Assembly: GCF_003751505.1 (NCBI RefSeq)
Contig: NZ_RJVB01000005.1
Coordinates: 124,001 to 188,000, forward strand
DNA: 64,000 nucleotides
Source of the DNA: Erwinia sp. JUb26
Lineage (GTDB): Bacteria > Pseudomonadota > Gammaproteobacteria > Enterobacterales > Enterobacteriaceae
Reading direction: 5' to 3'
A program made the translations under genes and the position numbers. Of this stretch, positions 35,385 to 44,996 are shown in pieces. The notes beneath the pieces were generated by a model. It was not told the origin of the DNA. It did not search any database and saw only the letters and a list, made by a program, of their open reading frames with translations. The number at the start of each line of letters is the position of its first letter. Position 1 is the first letter of the stretch.

Positions 35385-36388
35385 GAGTTTTCCTTTTCAG
35401 ACAGATTTTGTACCAGGACCGCCAGGCTGTTCCCCTGAGACGTGGCTCCAAACGTACGCTGAGAATAGACGCGCCCCTTCACCTGAAAGTGCACGGCCAG
35501 AGGTACGGCTTCCGGTTCGGAGAGGCGGTGAAGCCATCCCGCCAAATCACCCGCCTGAACCTCGTCACCGATTGCCATGACGGGCTCAAACCAGCCATCA
35601 CCGGGCGAAAGAAGATTGCCCCCGGCGGGAATGAAGACCTGTAATGAGGGCTCCGCCGGTTGGGTTTCCGTCTTGATTAAACCCAGGTGATTCAATACCC
35701 GCTCCACCGCAAACCGGGTGCGCTGTACGCCGAGTGGCGAGACGCTGCCATTGCTGCCCATCTCTGCGGCAATTGCGGGTATACCCAGATTTGCCGCCGC
35801 GCCACAGCTGGTGCGCGGATCGCCCATGTTATTGGTGACCACGGTAAGTTTGGCGGCAAAGGCGCGAGCCATCGCCTCACTTTTTTCGCGGACCTCGGGG
35901 CATAAATCGTCGGTGACCACCACCTGTGCGCTCTCGTCAATAAAGAGTGAACTCCCGCCGCTGTGCAGATCGATATAGAAGTCGCACAGGGGGAAAATCG
36001 AATCATGGATCCACGCAGCAATTTGCTCTGTCGGTGTTCCCCACGGATTCCCGGGAAAAACGCGCGCCAGATTTTTGTTGTCGACGGGGCTGACGCGCAT
36101 TGATGCCCGTAGAGCGGGCGTATTGGCACAGGGAAGCAGTATCAGTTTGCCCTGAACGCGTTCAGCCGTGAGATGACGGATCAGCTCGTTGATGATAATC
36201 GGGCCTTCGTACTCATCGCCATGTATAGCACCCGTAATAAGCACGGTAGGGCCCTGGCCATTGGCAATCACGGCCAGCGGCATCGCAATCGTCCCCCAGG
36301 CATCATTGTGGGCAGACAGCGGCAGGTGGGCGAAACCAACCTGCTTACCCTGCTGATTAAAATCGATATTGGTGAAAACTGTGGACAT
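35381..36388 (-). CDS. Succinylglutamate desuccinylase/aspartoacylase-family deacylase (DoeB/EutE-like)
   Basis: 335 residues, zinc-dependent M14-like deacylase. Zinc ligands are visible in GAIHGDEYEGP (His, Glu) and DLHSGG (His); the catalytic Glu is in AAEMGSNGS. Family members remove acyl groups from amino-acid nitrogens; the DoeB/EutE branch deacetylates N-acetyl-diaminobutyrate made from ectoine. GGAG lies eight bases before the ATG. Sits between the binding-protein gene (14 bases upstream) and the dehydratase (overlapping), so an imported N-acyl amino acid is the likely substrate. Confidence 0.85.
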   Translation of the reverse strand: MSTVFTNIDFNQQGKQVGFAHLPLSAHNDAWGTIAMPLAVIANGQGPTVLITGAIHGDEYEGPIIINELIRHLTAERVQGKLILLPCANTPALRASMRVSPVDNKNLARVFPGNPWGTPTEQIAAWIHDSIFPLCDFYIDLHSGGSSLFIDESAQVVVTDDLCPEVREKSEAMARAFAAKLTVVTNNMGDPRTSCGAAANLGIPAIAAEMGSNGSVSPLGVQRTRFAVERVLNHLGLIKTETQPAEPSLQVFIPAGGNLLSPGDGWFEPVMAIGDEVQAGDLAGWLHRLSEPEAVPLAVHFQVKGRVYSQRTFGATSQGNSLAVLVQNLSEKENS

Positions 36389-36402
36389 AGTGACTGCTCC
36401 GT

Positions 36403-37176
36403 TTACAGATCGTTTTGCGCGTCGTTAAACCATTTCTGCCGCAGCGCCGGCAGCTCTCCATCTTTGCTGCTTTTCTCAATAAACTGGTTAATCGCTGCCA
36501 TCAACTCAGGCTGCCCTGGACGAATGGCAATATAGGCGGGGCTTTTACGCAGCAGGAATTTCAGCGCGATCTGTTTATCCGGGTTCTCCTGACCGACCTT
36601 TTGAGCGATCAGGTTATTTTCGGCAAATAGCGGAGCCTGACCCGACAGGAACGCGCTGATGGCGGAGGCGGTATCCTCAAGGCGCAGATAATTCCCCTGC
36701 GGATATAACTCACTGAGCGTCAAATCCGGCGTGGAACCTTTCGGTACGGCAATGGTGCGGTTGCCCAGCTCATCCAGCTTTGCAACCTTCTGCACGCTGC
36801 TGCCGCCATAGACGCCAAGGTAAACCGCGGCGTAAGGCTCGGAGAACGTCACCAGTTTTGCCCGCTCCGGGCTGGAGCCCAGCGCAGCGATAAGCACATC
36901 GACTTTGCGCGACATCAGATAAGGAATACGGTTGGCTCCGGTGACCTGCTGTAATTGCAGTTTCACGCCGAGGTTATCGGCCAGTTTCTGGGCAATATCG
37001 ACATCCAGCCCGGTCGGTTTTCCGTTGCTGTCGGTGAATCCCCACGGTGCAGCATCAACCGTGGTGGCAACACGCAGTACGCCACGCGATTTAATATCGT
37101 CCAGCGAGCTGGCCTTTGCCAGGAGAGGCAATGAACAAAAAGCCAGCAGTGCCAGTGTCTTGCATAATTTTTTCAT
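36403..37176 (-). CDS. Periplasmic amino-acid binding protein
   Basis: 257 residues: a signal peptide (MKKLCKTLALLAFCSLPLLA then KASS) and family 3 solute-binding domain (GVLRVATTVDAAPWGF, PTGLDVDIAQKLADNLGV, PYLMSRKVDVLIAALGSSPERAKLVTFSEPY). Binding component of the transporter encoded by the three genes upstream (37194-39224). GGAGAAATTC precedes the ATG. Different from the binding protein of the neighbouring operon at 28.5 kb, so the two systems probably take different ligands. Confidence 0.88.
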   Translation of the reverse strand: MKKLCKTLALLAFCSLPLLAKASSLDDIKSRGVLRVATTVDAAPWGFTDSNGKPTGLDVDIAQKLADNLGVKLQLQQVTGANRIPYLMSRKVDVLIAALGSSPERAKLVTFSEPYAAVYLGVYGGSSVQKVAKLDELGNRTIAVPKGSTPDLTLSELYPQGNYLRLEDTASAISAFLSGQAPLFAENNLIAQKVGQENPDKQIALKFLLRKSPAYIAIRPGQPELMAAINQFIEKSSKDGELPALRQKWFNDAQNDL

Positions 37177-37193
37177 GAATTTCTCCGGTGTGA

Positions 37194-37922
37194 TTAAGCA
37201 GGAATTTGTATGAATCGTTGTAATTCCGGTGTACGAGGTGCGCCAAAGATCTGGTCGGGAGGTCCGCTTTCCCAGACTTCACCCTGATGCATGAAAATCA
37301 CCTTGCTGGAAACTTTGCGGGCAAATGCCATTTCATGCGTTACCGCGATCATCGTCATTCCCTGCTTCGCCAGGTCCTCCATGACGCGCAGCACCTCGCC
37401 AACCAACTCGGGATCCAGCGCCGATGTCGCCTCATCAAAGAGCATCACCTCCGGCGACATCGCCAGAGCACGCGCAATGGCCACGCGCTGCTGCTGCCCG
37501 CCCGATAAAGAGGAGGGGAAGGCGTCGGCTTTTTGCCCCAAACCAACCTGTTCCAGCAGGCGCTTCGCCAGAGCAGGCGCTTCGGCTTTCGTGATGCGTC
37601 GGGTCAATAAGGGGGCCAGCATGACGTTTTCCGCGGCGGTGAGATGCGGGAACAGATTGAAGCTCTGGAAAACCATGCCGACGTTCTGCCGCAGCTTTTG
37701 CAGCTCAGCAGCAGAGCCGCCGACCTCCATGCCGCCGACATTAATTGACCCACCGTCCAGCTTCTCCAGGCCGTTGATACAGCGCAGAAGCGTGCTTTTG
37801 CCGGAACCACTCTTGCCGATGATTGAAATAATGTCTCCACGCTCAATGGTGGTGCTGATGCCGCGCAGAACGTCGTTCTGCCCGAAGCTTTTCCTGACTG
37901 AATCAATGACGACCAGTGACAT
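37194..37922 (-). CDS. Amino-acid ABC transporter ATPase
   Basis: 242 residues from the ATG at 37922 (MSLVVIDSVRKSF); the open frame runs 108 bases further upstream inside the permease gene, but the family start is here. Walker A GKSGSGKST, signature LSGGQQQR, Walker B VMLFDEATSALDPE, H-loop THE. GlnQ/HisP type. Overlaps the permease gene by about 20 bases, indicating translational coupling. Confidence 0.9.
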   Translation of the reverse strand: MSLVVIDSVRKSFGQNDVLRGISTTIERGDIISIIGKSGSGKSTLLRCINGLEKLDGGSINVGGMEVGGSAAELQKLRQNVGMVFQSFNLFPHLTAAENVMLAPLLTRRITKAEAPALAKRLLEQVGLGQKADAFPSSLSGGQQQRVAIARALAMSPEVMLFDEATSALDPELVGEVLRVMEDLAKQGMTMIAVTHEMAFARKVSSKVIFMHQGEVWESGPPDQIFGAPRTPELQRFIQIPA

Positions 37923-38559
37923 GAAAACGAGCCTCCAGATGAAGAGAAAGTCTTGCCAGGGGAAAACAGAGAGCAAAGTAACAAAGCGCCACGAGCAGAT
38001 AGACCAGCAAGGGTTGCAGTGTTGAACCACTCACAATCTGCCCGGAACGGGTTAGCTCAACGAACCCCACCAGTGCTGCTAACGATGTGTTTTTAATTAA
38101 CTGGACCGAAAAACCGATGGTCGGCGGGAGCGACAGACGAAATGCCTGCGGAAGGATGACCTTGCGCATCATCTGCAAACGGGAAATACCCAGCGACAGC
38201 GAGGCCTCCCATTGTCCTTTCGGGACTGCTGCAATGCTTCCTCGCCATATTTCACCTAAAAATGCGCCCGCAGAAAGCGAGAAGGCGATTGTTGCGGCCA
38301 TAAATGAGCTCACATCAATGCCAAACAGGGTCGGCAAACCAAAGAAAAGCAGAAACAGCATCCCCAGCAGAGGGATCCCCTGAATCAGCTCCACATAGAA
38401 CCAGGCGATCCCCTGAAGCCACTTTTGGTGAGAGGAACGCGCCATCGCCACCATCAGCCCAATAACCGAGCCGAGAGCAAACGTCGTTAGCGCCAGCAGC
38501 AGGGTCCAGCGAAGTGCGCCGACGATCATCCAGATGTCATTGATTGAAATACCGCGCAT
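37903..38559 (-). CDS. Amino-acid ABC transporter permease 1
   Basis: 218 residues, about five membrane helices, HisM/GlnP type with the EAA-like loop EASLSLGISRLQMMRKVILPQAFRL facing the ATPase. An AAGGAGG ribosome site precedes the ATG. Two bases separate it from the preceding permease stop. Confidence 0.9.
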   Translation of the reverse strand: MRGISINDIWMIVGALRWTLLLALTTFALGSVIGLMVAMARSSHQKWLQGIAWFYVELIQGIPLLGMLFLLFFGLPTLFGIDVSSFMAATIAFSLSAGAFLGEIWRGSIAAVPKGQWEASLSLGISRLQMMRKVILPQAFRLSLPPTIGFSVQLIKNTSLAALVGFVELTRSGQIVSGSTLQPLLVYLLVALCYFALCFPLARLSLHLEARFHVTGRH

Positions 38560-38561
38560 GG

Positions 38562-39224
38562 TTACCTCCTTGCCTGAAAGCGATACCAGACAATCCTGAG
38601 CAACACTTTCATCAGGCTGACGGCAAAAAAGTACAGACCGCAGATCACCATGTAGATCTCAAAGCTGCGGAAAGTGCGGGATTCAACGAAGCTGCCACTG
38701 TGGAATATCTCCTCAACGCCGATTTGCGAAATAAGGCTGGTGCCGATCAGCGTCAGCACCATCTGGCTTGCCAGGGCAGGGAAAATATTCTGCAGCGCGG
38801 GCAGTGCCAGCACATGGCTGATGATGTGTCTTCTCGGCAGGCCCAGCGCTTCTCCCGCTTCGGTCAGGCCGCGCGGGAGCGATATCAGCCCGGCGCGTAA
38901 AATTTCGGTCATGTAAGCGCCGCAATAGAGAGAAAGCGCAATGACACCGGCAACCGGGGGTGAGAGATGCAGGCCAATCACCGGAAGGCCGAAATAAATA
39001 AGAAACAGCTGCACCAGGGAAGGCGTATTGCGGAAGAACTCCACATAGCAGCGCACCAGCCGCCGCCACGCTTTGCTGGCATAGACCAGCGTCAGTGCAC
39101 AGCCGGTGCCCATCATTAGGCCGAAAAGAATAGACAGCGCCGCATAAATCGCGGTTTCCATCAGTCCTTTGGCCATGATCCCGGCATAGGGCAGCAAAGA
39201 GGCAAAATCAAATGCGTAATCCAT
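38562..39224 (-). CDS. Amino-acid ABC transporter permease 2
   Basis: 220 residues from the ATG at 39224 (MDYAFDFASLL), preceded by GAGGGGG; a TTG 18 bases upstream is less likely. Five membrane helices; EAA-like loop EAGEALGLPRRHIISHVLALPAL. Forms a heteromeric channel with permease 1. Overlaps the end of the Rid-family gene by 17 bases. Confidence 0.9.
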   Translation of the reverse strand: MDYAFDFASLLPYAGIMAKGLMETAIYAALSILFGLMMGTGCALTLVYASKAWRRLVRCYVEFFRNTPSLVQLFLIYFGLPVIGLHLSPPVAGVIALSLYCGAYMTEILRAGLISLPRGLTEAGEALGLPRRHIISHVLALPALQNIFPALASQMVLTLIGTSLISQIGVEEIFHSGSFVESRTFRSFEIYMVICGLYFFAVSLMKVLLRIVWYRFQARR

Positions 39225-39735
39225 CGGCAATGACCCCCTCAATTTCCAGAATGGCTTCTATTTCCACGGTCTGGTTTTGCGGCAGTGAACCCGCCCCGAT
39301 GGCAGAGCGCGCTCCCCGGCCAATCGCTTCGCCAAACACCTGCACAAACAGATCCGAACAGCCATTGATGACCTGCGGATGCTCTTTGAAACCGTCCCCG
39401 GCATTGACCCACCCCAGAAGCTTTACAACACTTTTCACGGTGCCCAGATCGCCCGTCGCCTGCCTGACGACGGCAAGCAGGTTCAGCCCGGTGAGACGCG
39501 CATGGCGATAAGCGTCTTCCACGCTCACTTCACTGCCCACTTTTCCGGTATGTAAATGGCCGTTGGCTTCCAGCGGTCCCTGCCCGGAGAGATAGAGAAA
39601 GTTGCCAAAAATCCGATAGGTCACAAAATTTGCGACGGGAGCAGGAACCGGAGGCAGTTCAATACCCAGTTCCCGTAAATGGTCATCAAGGCTGATATCA
39701 GTCTGTCGTTGAGGTTCGGAAATGGATGCGTTCAT
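39208..39735 (-). CDS. Rid-family (YjgF/YER057c) enamine/imine deaminase
   Basis: 175 residues, longer than RidA by an N-terminal extension, of the YjgF_YER057c_UK114-like_1 subgroup. The substrate Arg is present (GRGARSAIGAGSLPQNQTVEIEA). First gene of the operon with the ABC transporter, deacylase and PLP dehydratase; it would hydrolyse the reactive enamine released by the dehydratase. Transcribed divergently from the GntR regulator, with a strong operator candidate in the gap. Confidence 0.85.
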   Translation of the reverse strand: MNASISEPQRQTDISLDDHLRELGIELPPVPAPVANFVTYRIFGNFLYLSGQGPLEANGHLHTGKVGSEVSVEDAYRHARLTGLNLLAVVRQATGDLGTVKSVVKLLGWVNAGDGFKEHPQVINGCSDLFVQVFGEAIGRGARSAIGAGSLPQNQTVEIEAILEIEGVIADGLRI

Positions 39736-39784
39736 TTATTAGCCCGTATTGAATTTCAGGCATTATGAGCATCATGGTTTTTAA

Positions 39785-39807
39785 TGGTCAACCATAATGG
39801 TTTACCA
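39785..39807. promoter_or_regulatory. Paired GntR/FadR-type operators
   Basis: Two palindromes TGGTCAACCA (39785-39794) and TGGTTTACCA (39798-39807), both TGGT-N2-ACCA, 13 bp centre to centre, with a further half site ATGGTT at 39774. FadR-subfamily regulators bind TGGT...ACCA-type sites. The block lies 50 bases upstream of the Rid gene and about 200 bases from the GntR gene. Confidence 0.8.
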
Positions 39808-40010
39808 ATAAGTATTTAATATGCGTGAATGCGTAGTGCCTCACATAATGAGATAAGCACCGCGATCAGAGGCCGTTGCGGAACAAGGGGCCGATAAGCA
39901 GCGGATATGATGATAAATAAACCTTTCAATTACGACCTTGTGGAAGGTTATAATGTTCAGATTACTTTCGAATTGGTCAGCCATTCATGCGCATTGATTG
40001 GAGTCACAGG

Positions 40011-40745
40011 ATGGATAGCAACGATGACATCTCCCAGCGCATAGTGGGCCACGATAAAACGGCTGCGGTTAGCGTTTATCGTTCCATTATGCAGGCAATT
40101 AAGGATGGCGCTCTGAAAGCCGGGGATAAACTCCCCAACGAACGAGAATTGGCCCGGCGCTTTGAGACTTCCCGCAGCACGATTCGCAACGTTCTGGCGA
40201 TGATGTCCACGCAGGGATTAGTGACGCGTAAGGTCGGGAGCGGCTCCTATCTGTCTGAGAATTTAGAACAGCAGCTGAACGTGACCGATCGTCCCGTTGC
40301 GGCGTGGCATCAGGAAGTCCCGACCTATACCGAGATTTTAGAAGGCCGACTGCTGTTTGAGCCGATGATGATGAATATGGTTGCGAGTCGCGCCACCGAT
40401 GAAGATTTTGCCAGAATGAGGCTTCATCTGGAGGGTATCCGCGAGGCTCAGGAATGGATTATCTACAAAGAGCATATCTATGCCGTTCATCAGGCGATGT
40501 TTGCGGCAACGCGTAACCGTTTTCTGATACAGATTTTTGACAACGTCATCGCCGACCGCCGCGCCGTACAGTATGACGGTCAGCACGCTGTTCATGCCGC
40601 CGTCAGCAGCATCGTCAGAGAGCAAACGCTGAAAGAGCTAGTCCCTCTTGTCGACGCGCTGGAAGCCAGAGACGGTAAACTGGCACAAAAACGCGCGGAT
40701 GATTACTTCACGCGGATCCTTGTGTCACTCAGCCTGTACGGGTGA
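40011..40745 (+). CDS. GntR/FadR-family regulator (FCD domain)
   Basis: 244 residues from the ATG at 40011, chosen because GGAG lies seven bases upstream (ATG 39987 would add eight residues). N-terminal winged helix: IKDGALKAGDKLPNERELARRFETSRSTIRNVLAMMSTQGLV. The C-terminal helical FCD domain has putative metal-binding His residues (AVHQAMFAATRN, HAAVSSIV). It probably represses the divergent Rid/ABC/deacylase/dehydratase operon through the paired TGGT-N2-ACCA sites. Confidence 0.9.
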   Translation: MDSNDDISQRIVGHDKTAAVSVYRSIMQAIKDGALKAGDKLPNERELARRFETSRSTIRNVLAMMSTQGLVTRKVGSGSYLSENLEQQLNVTDRPVAAWHQEVPTYTEILEGRLLFEPMMMNMVASRATDEDFARMRLHLEGIREAQEWIIYKEHIYAVHQAMFAATRNRFLIQIFDNVIADRRAVQYDGQHAVHAAVSSIVREQTLKELVPLVDALEARDGKLAQKRADDYFTRILVSLSLYG

Positions 40746-40839
40746 TGTAGATCGGGCTATGCCACTTTTCACTATCGTGGCATGCCGCATCATGCTGCCC
40801 GGAGCTGGCATGAAGCGATAACGTAACGCCAAAGTGCAA

Positions 40840-42024
40840 TCACAGCGCCTGCGCGCAGGCCCAGGCCGAACTCCACGCCCACTGGAAGTTATATCCGCCC
40901 AGCCAGCCGGTCACGTCCACCACTTCCCCAATAAAGTACAGCCCCGGCACGTCGCGGGCTTCCATGGTTTTAGAAGACAGCTGCGTGGTATCCACGCCGC
41001 CCAGGGTCACTTCGGCCGTGCGGTAGCCTTCGGTACCGTTCGGCTGCACGCGCCACTGGTGCAGCGTGGTTGCCAGATCGTTCTGCTGGCGGCTGTTGAG
41101 CTGTTTCAGGGTGCATTCCGGCACATGGCCCAGCAGCTGCAGGCACTCGACCAGTCGCTTAGGCAGCAGTTTCGCCAGGGTATTTTTCAGGCTCTGGTTC
41201 GGGTGCTGATTACGCTCTTCATTAATAAATGCGTCGATGTCCTGCTGCGGTGACAGGTCGATGGTGACAAACTCGCCCGGCTGCCAGTAGCTGGAAAGCT
41301 GCAGCACCGCCGGGCCGGACAGGCCGCGATGGGTAAACAGCAGCGCTTCTTTAAACACCGTGCCGTCTTCCGCCGTCATCACCGACGGCACCGACACGCC
41401 GGAGAGCGTCTGCAGCTGTTCCAGCAGCGGCTTGTGCAGGGTGAACGGCACCAGTCCGGCGCGGGTCGGGAATACCTTCAGGCCGAACTGTTCGGCAATT
41501 TTGTAGCCAAACGGCGATGCGCCCAACCCCGGCATCGACAGGCCGCCGCTGGCGATCACCAGTTTTGCCGCCTGTACCTCTTCGCCGTTGAGCTGCAGCG
41601 TATAGCCCGCATCGTCACGCACCACCGACATCACTTCGCTACGCAGCCGCAGTGCGACGTTACCCGCCTCGCACTCTTTCAGCAGTAGATCGACGATCTG
41701 CTGGGCAGAATCATCACAGAACAGCTGGCCGAGGGTTTTCTCATGCCAGGCGATGCCGTGGCGATTGACCATATCGATAAAATCCCACTGGGTATAACGC
41801 GCCAGGGCGGATTTACTAAAGTGAGGGTTGTGCGAGAGATACGCCGCCGGTTCAGTATACAGGTTGGTGAAGTTGCAGCGGCCACCGCCGGACATCAGGA
41901 TCTTGCGACCGGCCTTTTTGCCATTATCAATCAGCAGTACGCGGAGCCCTTTCTGGCCCGCCTGCGCCGCGCAAAACAGGCCCGCAGCCCCCGCGCCAAT
42001 TACGATAACGTCATATTTTTCCAC
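40840..42024 (-). CDS. yhiN: YhiN-family (HI0933) flavoprotein
   Basis: 394-residue FAD-dependent oxidoreductase of the HI0933/BaiN family. N-terminal dinucleotide motif VIVIGAGAAGLFCAAQAG; conserved MSGGGRCNFTN; C-terminal VTGWLGGYNFQWAWSSAW. Physiological substrate unknown. Divergent from pitA, as in E. coli. Confidence 0.93.
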   Translation of the reverse strand: MEKYDVIVIGAGAAGLFCAAQAGQKGLRVLLIDNGKKAGRKILMSGGGRCNFTNLYTEPAAYLSHNPHFSKSALARYTQWDFIDMVNRHGIAWHEKTLGQLFCDDSAQQIVDLLLKECEAGNVALRLRSEVMSVVRDDAGYTLQLNGEEVQAAKLVIASGGLSMPGLGASPFGYKIAEQFGLKVFPTRAGLVPFTLHKPLLEQLQTLSGVSVPSVMTAEDGTVFKEALLFTHRGLSGPAVLQLSSYWQPGEFVTIDLSPQQDIDAFINEERNQHPNQSLKNTLAKLLPKRLVECLQLLGHVPECTLKQLNSRQQNDLATTLHQWRVQPNGTEGYRTAEVTLGGVDTTQLSSKTMEARDVPGLYFIGEVVDVTGWLGGYNFQWAWSSAWACAQAL

Positions 42025-42266
42025 TGCTCACCCCGGCACTGCCCGACAAAAACGCTGATTGTAGAGAGTTGGCGGGAGGGATACCAGCATCAGGCGAAAC
42101 CTGAGCGGAAACAATTTGTAACTTAATGATTTACCATAGTTTTCTTGGGGTATTGTCACTGTACTGACACATTAATGTCAAAAAAAGTCTATATTTCACT
42201 TTCCCCCGGTGCGGTTTGTCGCTGATAATGCGCCGCGTTCATGTCCTCCTAAATGGCGTAACGCTT

Positions 42267-43766
42267 ATGCTACATCTATTTGCTGGTCTTGATTTTCACA
42301 CCGGCCTGTTACTGGTTCTGGCTTTGTTGTTTGTATTGATTTATGAAGCAATTAACGGCTTCCACGATACAGCCAACGCGGTCGCAACCGTGATCTACAC
42401 CCGTGCAATGCGCTCGCAGTTAGCGGTCGTCATGGCGGGGGTGTTCAACTTCTTTGGTGTACTGTTGGGCGGCCTGAGCGTAGCTTATGCCATTGTCCAT
42501 CTGTTACCCACCGATCTGTTATTGAACGTTGGATCGGCTCACGGGCTGGCAATGGTCTTTTCCATGCTGCTTGCCGCCATTATATGGAATCTCGGAACCT
42601 GGTATTTTGGGTTACCGGCTTCCAGCTCCCACACCCTGATTGGTGCCATTATCGGTATCGGCCTGACTAACGCGTTGCTGACCGGAACCTCGGTTGTGGA
42701 TGCGCTGAACGTGCCGAAAATGATTGGCATCTTTATGTCATTGATTATCTCGCCGATTGTTGGCCTGGTTGTTGCTGGCGGACTGGTGTTCCTGCTGCGT
42801 CGTTACTGGAGTGGTAACAAAAAGCGCATGCGTGTCCACATGACTCCAGCGGAACGTGAAAAGATCGATGGCAAGAAAAAGCCCCCGTTCTGGACCCGTA
42901 TCGCCCTGATCGTTTCCGCGATTGGCGTCAGCTATTCACACGGTGCAAATGACGGCCAGAAAGGCATTGGTCTGATTATGCTGGTGCTGATTGGCGTGGC
43001 TCCGGCAGGCTTTGTGGTCAATATGAATTCCACCGGTTATGACATCACCCGTACGCGTGATGCCGTTAACCATCTGGAGCAGTATTACCAGCAGCACGCC
43101 GCTTCGCTGACGCACATCATTGAGATGTCGCCACCGGCGATCCCGTCGCCGGAAGAAATTCCGTCCGGTCCTCAGGAGTTCCACTGTGATGCCGCGCGCG
43201 CGCTGCCGGTTATCCAGCGTGCTCAGGGACTGCTGAACGACCTGTCCAGCTACGATTCACTGACCGTTGAGCAGCGCAGCCACCTGCGCCGCATGCTGAT
43301 GTGTATCTCGGATACGGCGGAAAAGGCGGCGAAACTGCCGGAAACCAGCGCGGACGATAAACGCTTCCTGACCAAGCTGAAAGGCGATTTGCTGAACACC
43401 ATCGAGTATGCTCCGGTATGGATTATCGTAGCGGTGGCTCTGGCTCTGTCGTTAGGCACTATGGTTGGCTGGCGTCGTGTTGCCACCACTATCGGTGAAA
43501 AAATCGGTAAGAAAGGCATGACTTACGCTCAGGGGATGTCGGCGCAGATGACGGCGGCGGTATCGATTGGCGTAGCAAGTTATACCGGTATGCCGGTTTC
43601 AACCACTCACGTTCTCTCCTCTTCGGTGGCGGGTACGATGCTGGTTGACGGCGGCGGCGTGCAGGGGCGCACTATCAAGAACATCCTGCTGGCGTGGGTG
43701 TTTACCCTGCCGGTGTCGATTGTTCTTTCCGGTGTGCTGTACTGGATTGCGCTGAAGCTAATTTAA
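42267..43766 (+). CDS. pitA: Low-affinity inorganic phosphate transporter PitA
   Basis: 499 residues, same length as E. coli PitA, from the ATG at 42267 ([13 protein letters not shown]); the frame extends upstream but the family start is here. It imports metal-phosphate complexes with protons. The two family signature repeats are visible: [11 protein letters not shown] near the N-terminus and [12 protein letters not shown] in mid-protein. A hydrophilic cytoplasmic loop lies between, and [16 protein letters not shown] near the C-terminus. Confidence 0.97.
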   Translation: MLHLFAGLDFHTGLLLVLALLFVLIYEAINGFHDTANAVATVIYTRAMRSQLAVVMAGVFNFFGVLLGGLSVAYAIVHLLPTDLLLNVGSAHGLAMVFSMLLAAIIWNLGTWYFGLPASSSHTLIGAIIGIGLTNALLTGTSVVDALNVPKMIGIFMSLIISPIVGLVVAGGLVFLLRRYWSGNKKRMRVHMTPAEREKIDGKKKPPFWTRIALIVSAIGVSYSHGANDGQKGIGLIMLVLIGVAPAGFVVNMNSTGYDITRTRDAVNHLEQYYQQHAASLTHIIEMSPPAIPSPEEIPSGPQEFHCDAARALPVIQRAQGLLNDLSSYDSLTVEQRSHLRRMLMCISDTAEKAAKLPETSADDKRFLTKLKGDLLNTIEYAPVWIIVAVALALSLGTMVGWRRVATTIGEKIGKKGMTYAQGMSAQMTAAVSIGVASYTGMPVSTTHVLSSSVAGTMLVDGGGVQGRTIKNILLAWVFTLPVSIVLSGVLYWIALKLI

Positions 43767-43805
43767 GGCAGCGTGGCGGCGTTGCCCGCCACGCAAGAAT
43801 AGTTG

Positions 43806-43832
43806 AAAGCGGACTTCGGTCCGCTTTTTTTA
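43806..43832 (+). terminator. Rho-independent terminator of pitA
   Basis: 9-bp stem AAAGCGGAC/GTCCGCTTT with a stable TTCG loop and a T run to 43831. Confidence 0.93.
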
Positions 43833-43848
43833 TGCCAGCGCGCCGCGC

Positions 43849-44184
43849 TTAATGCCAGATAGCCAGGCCAATCAGGCTGATCACCACCAGCCCGCAGAGG
43901 GAACTGGTCAGAATAAACTGGCCGCGCACGCGCTGACAGCGGCGGATAAATTCATCGTCATGATGATCGAGATAGCGCTGGGCCCAGATGTAGTACACCA
44001 GCCGAACCTGCTTGCCCGGCTGCCCGTGCGAGGTAAAGAACCCCGCCCCATCGACGTACTGATACAGCAAAGGATCGCAACCGCGTAACACCACAAGCAA
44101 GGCGCGCAGCGAAGAGAAATAGCGCACCATATTCACCACACAAACAACACAAAGAGCCCAGAAAAGCGCGATGGTGCTGATCAT
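43849..44184 (-). CDS. uspB: Universal stress protein B
   Basis: 111 residues, same length as E. coli UspB, with two membrane helices and the conserved core [27 protein letters not shown]. An inner-membrane protein linked to ethanol tolerance in stationary phase. The ATG at 44184 follows AGGGGATC; the frame extends 24 bases upstream without need. Divergent from uspA, as in E. coli. Confidence 0.95.
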   Translation of the reverse strand: MISTIALFWALCVVCVVNMVRYFSSLRALLVVLRGCDPLLYQYVDGAGFFTSHGQPGKQVRLVYYIWAQRYLDHHDDEFIRRCQRVRGQFILTSSLCGLVVISLIGLAIWH

Positions 44185-44516
44185 GATCCCCTCCCGGCCA
44201 TTCATCACAGAAAACGAAAAGCGGGCAAGCCGCTGCGCCCTGCGATGGTTGAACTGCCCCTGTTATCGATATCGGCCAGATTCGGCGGTCCGCCGGACGA
44301 GGCGATAAGAAAGCGCTCACTGGCGCCTCTTATCAGTGTAGGAGATCTGCACAAAATTTTTCCAGCACTCTGTACCGCATCCGCGATAAACGGAGGAAAT
44401 TTCATGTTGATCCTGTTCGCAAAGCCCGCAGGCTGCCACAACATCCTTTAACAATTTTCGCTATACTGAATCGTATCCCGCATGTATCAGAACTTACGCG
44501 AAAAGGAGTATTCATC

Positions 44517-44954
44517 ATGGCTTACAAACACATTCTGATTGCTGTTGACCTGTCGCCTGAAAGTAAACTGCTGGTTGATAAAGCAGTATCGATGGCTCGC
44601 CCTTACGATGCAAAAGTCTCATTGATCCACGTTGATGTGAATTATTCAGATCTTTATACCGGTCTGATCGACGTTAACCTGGGTGATATGCAGAAACGGA
44701 TTTCGGAAGAAACCCACACCGCGCTGACCGAGCTGTCGAACAGCGCCGGTTATCCGATTACTGAAACCCTCAGCGGCAGCGGCGATCTCGGCCAGGTGCT
44801 GGTTGATGCCATTAAGCAGTATCAGGTGGATTTAGTGGTCTGCGGCCACCACCAGGATTTCTGGAGCAAGCTGATGTCTTCTGCCCGCCAGCTGATCAAT
44901 ACCGTGCACATTGATATGCTGATTGTGCCGCTGAACGACGAAGACGAAGATTAA
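44517..44954 (+). CDS. uspA: Universal stress protein A
   Basis: 145-residue cytoplasmic stress protein, one residue longer than E. coli UspA, with [16 protein letters not shown] at the start and [21 protein letters not shown] toward the end. UspA does not carry the ATP-binding G-2X-G-9X-G motif of other Usp proteins, and none is visible here. AAGGAG lies eight bases before the ATG. Confidence 0.97.
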   Translation: MAYKHILIAVDLSPESKLLVDKAVSMARPYDAKVSLIHVDVNYSDLYTGLIDVNLGDMQKRISEETHTALTELSNSAGYPITETLSGSGDLGQVLVDAIKQYQVDLVVCGHHQDFWSKLMSSARQLINTVHIDMLIVPLNDEDED

Positions 44955-44970
44955 TTTCGTTTTGTTGCAC

Positions 44971-44996
44971 AGGCCGGGTTCGCCCGGCCTTTCTTA
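44971..44996 (+). terminator. Terminator of uspA
   Basis: Perfect 8-bp stem AGGCCGGG/CCCGGCCT with TTCG loop, followed by TTCTTATT. It is only four bases from the end of the convergent Rrf2 gene and could serve both strands poorly. Confidence 0.85.

Noticed and set aside
37923-38030. Longer N-terminus of the ABC ATPase
   Set aside because: The extension lies inside the permease gene and does not resemble any ATPase; the family start is at 37922.
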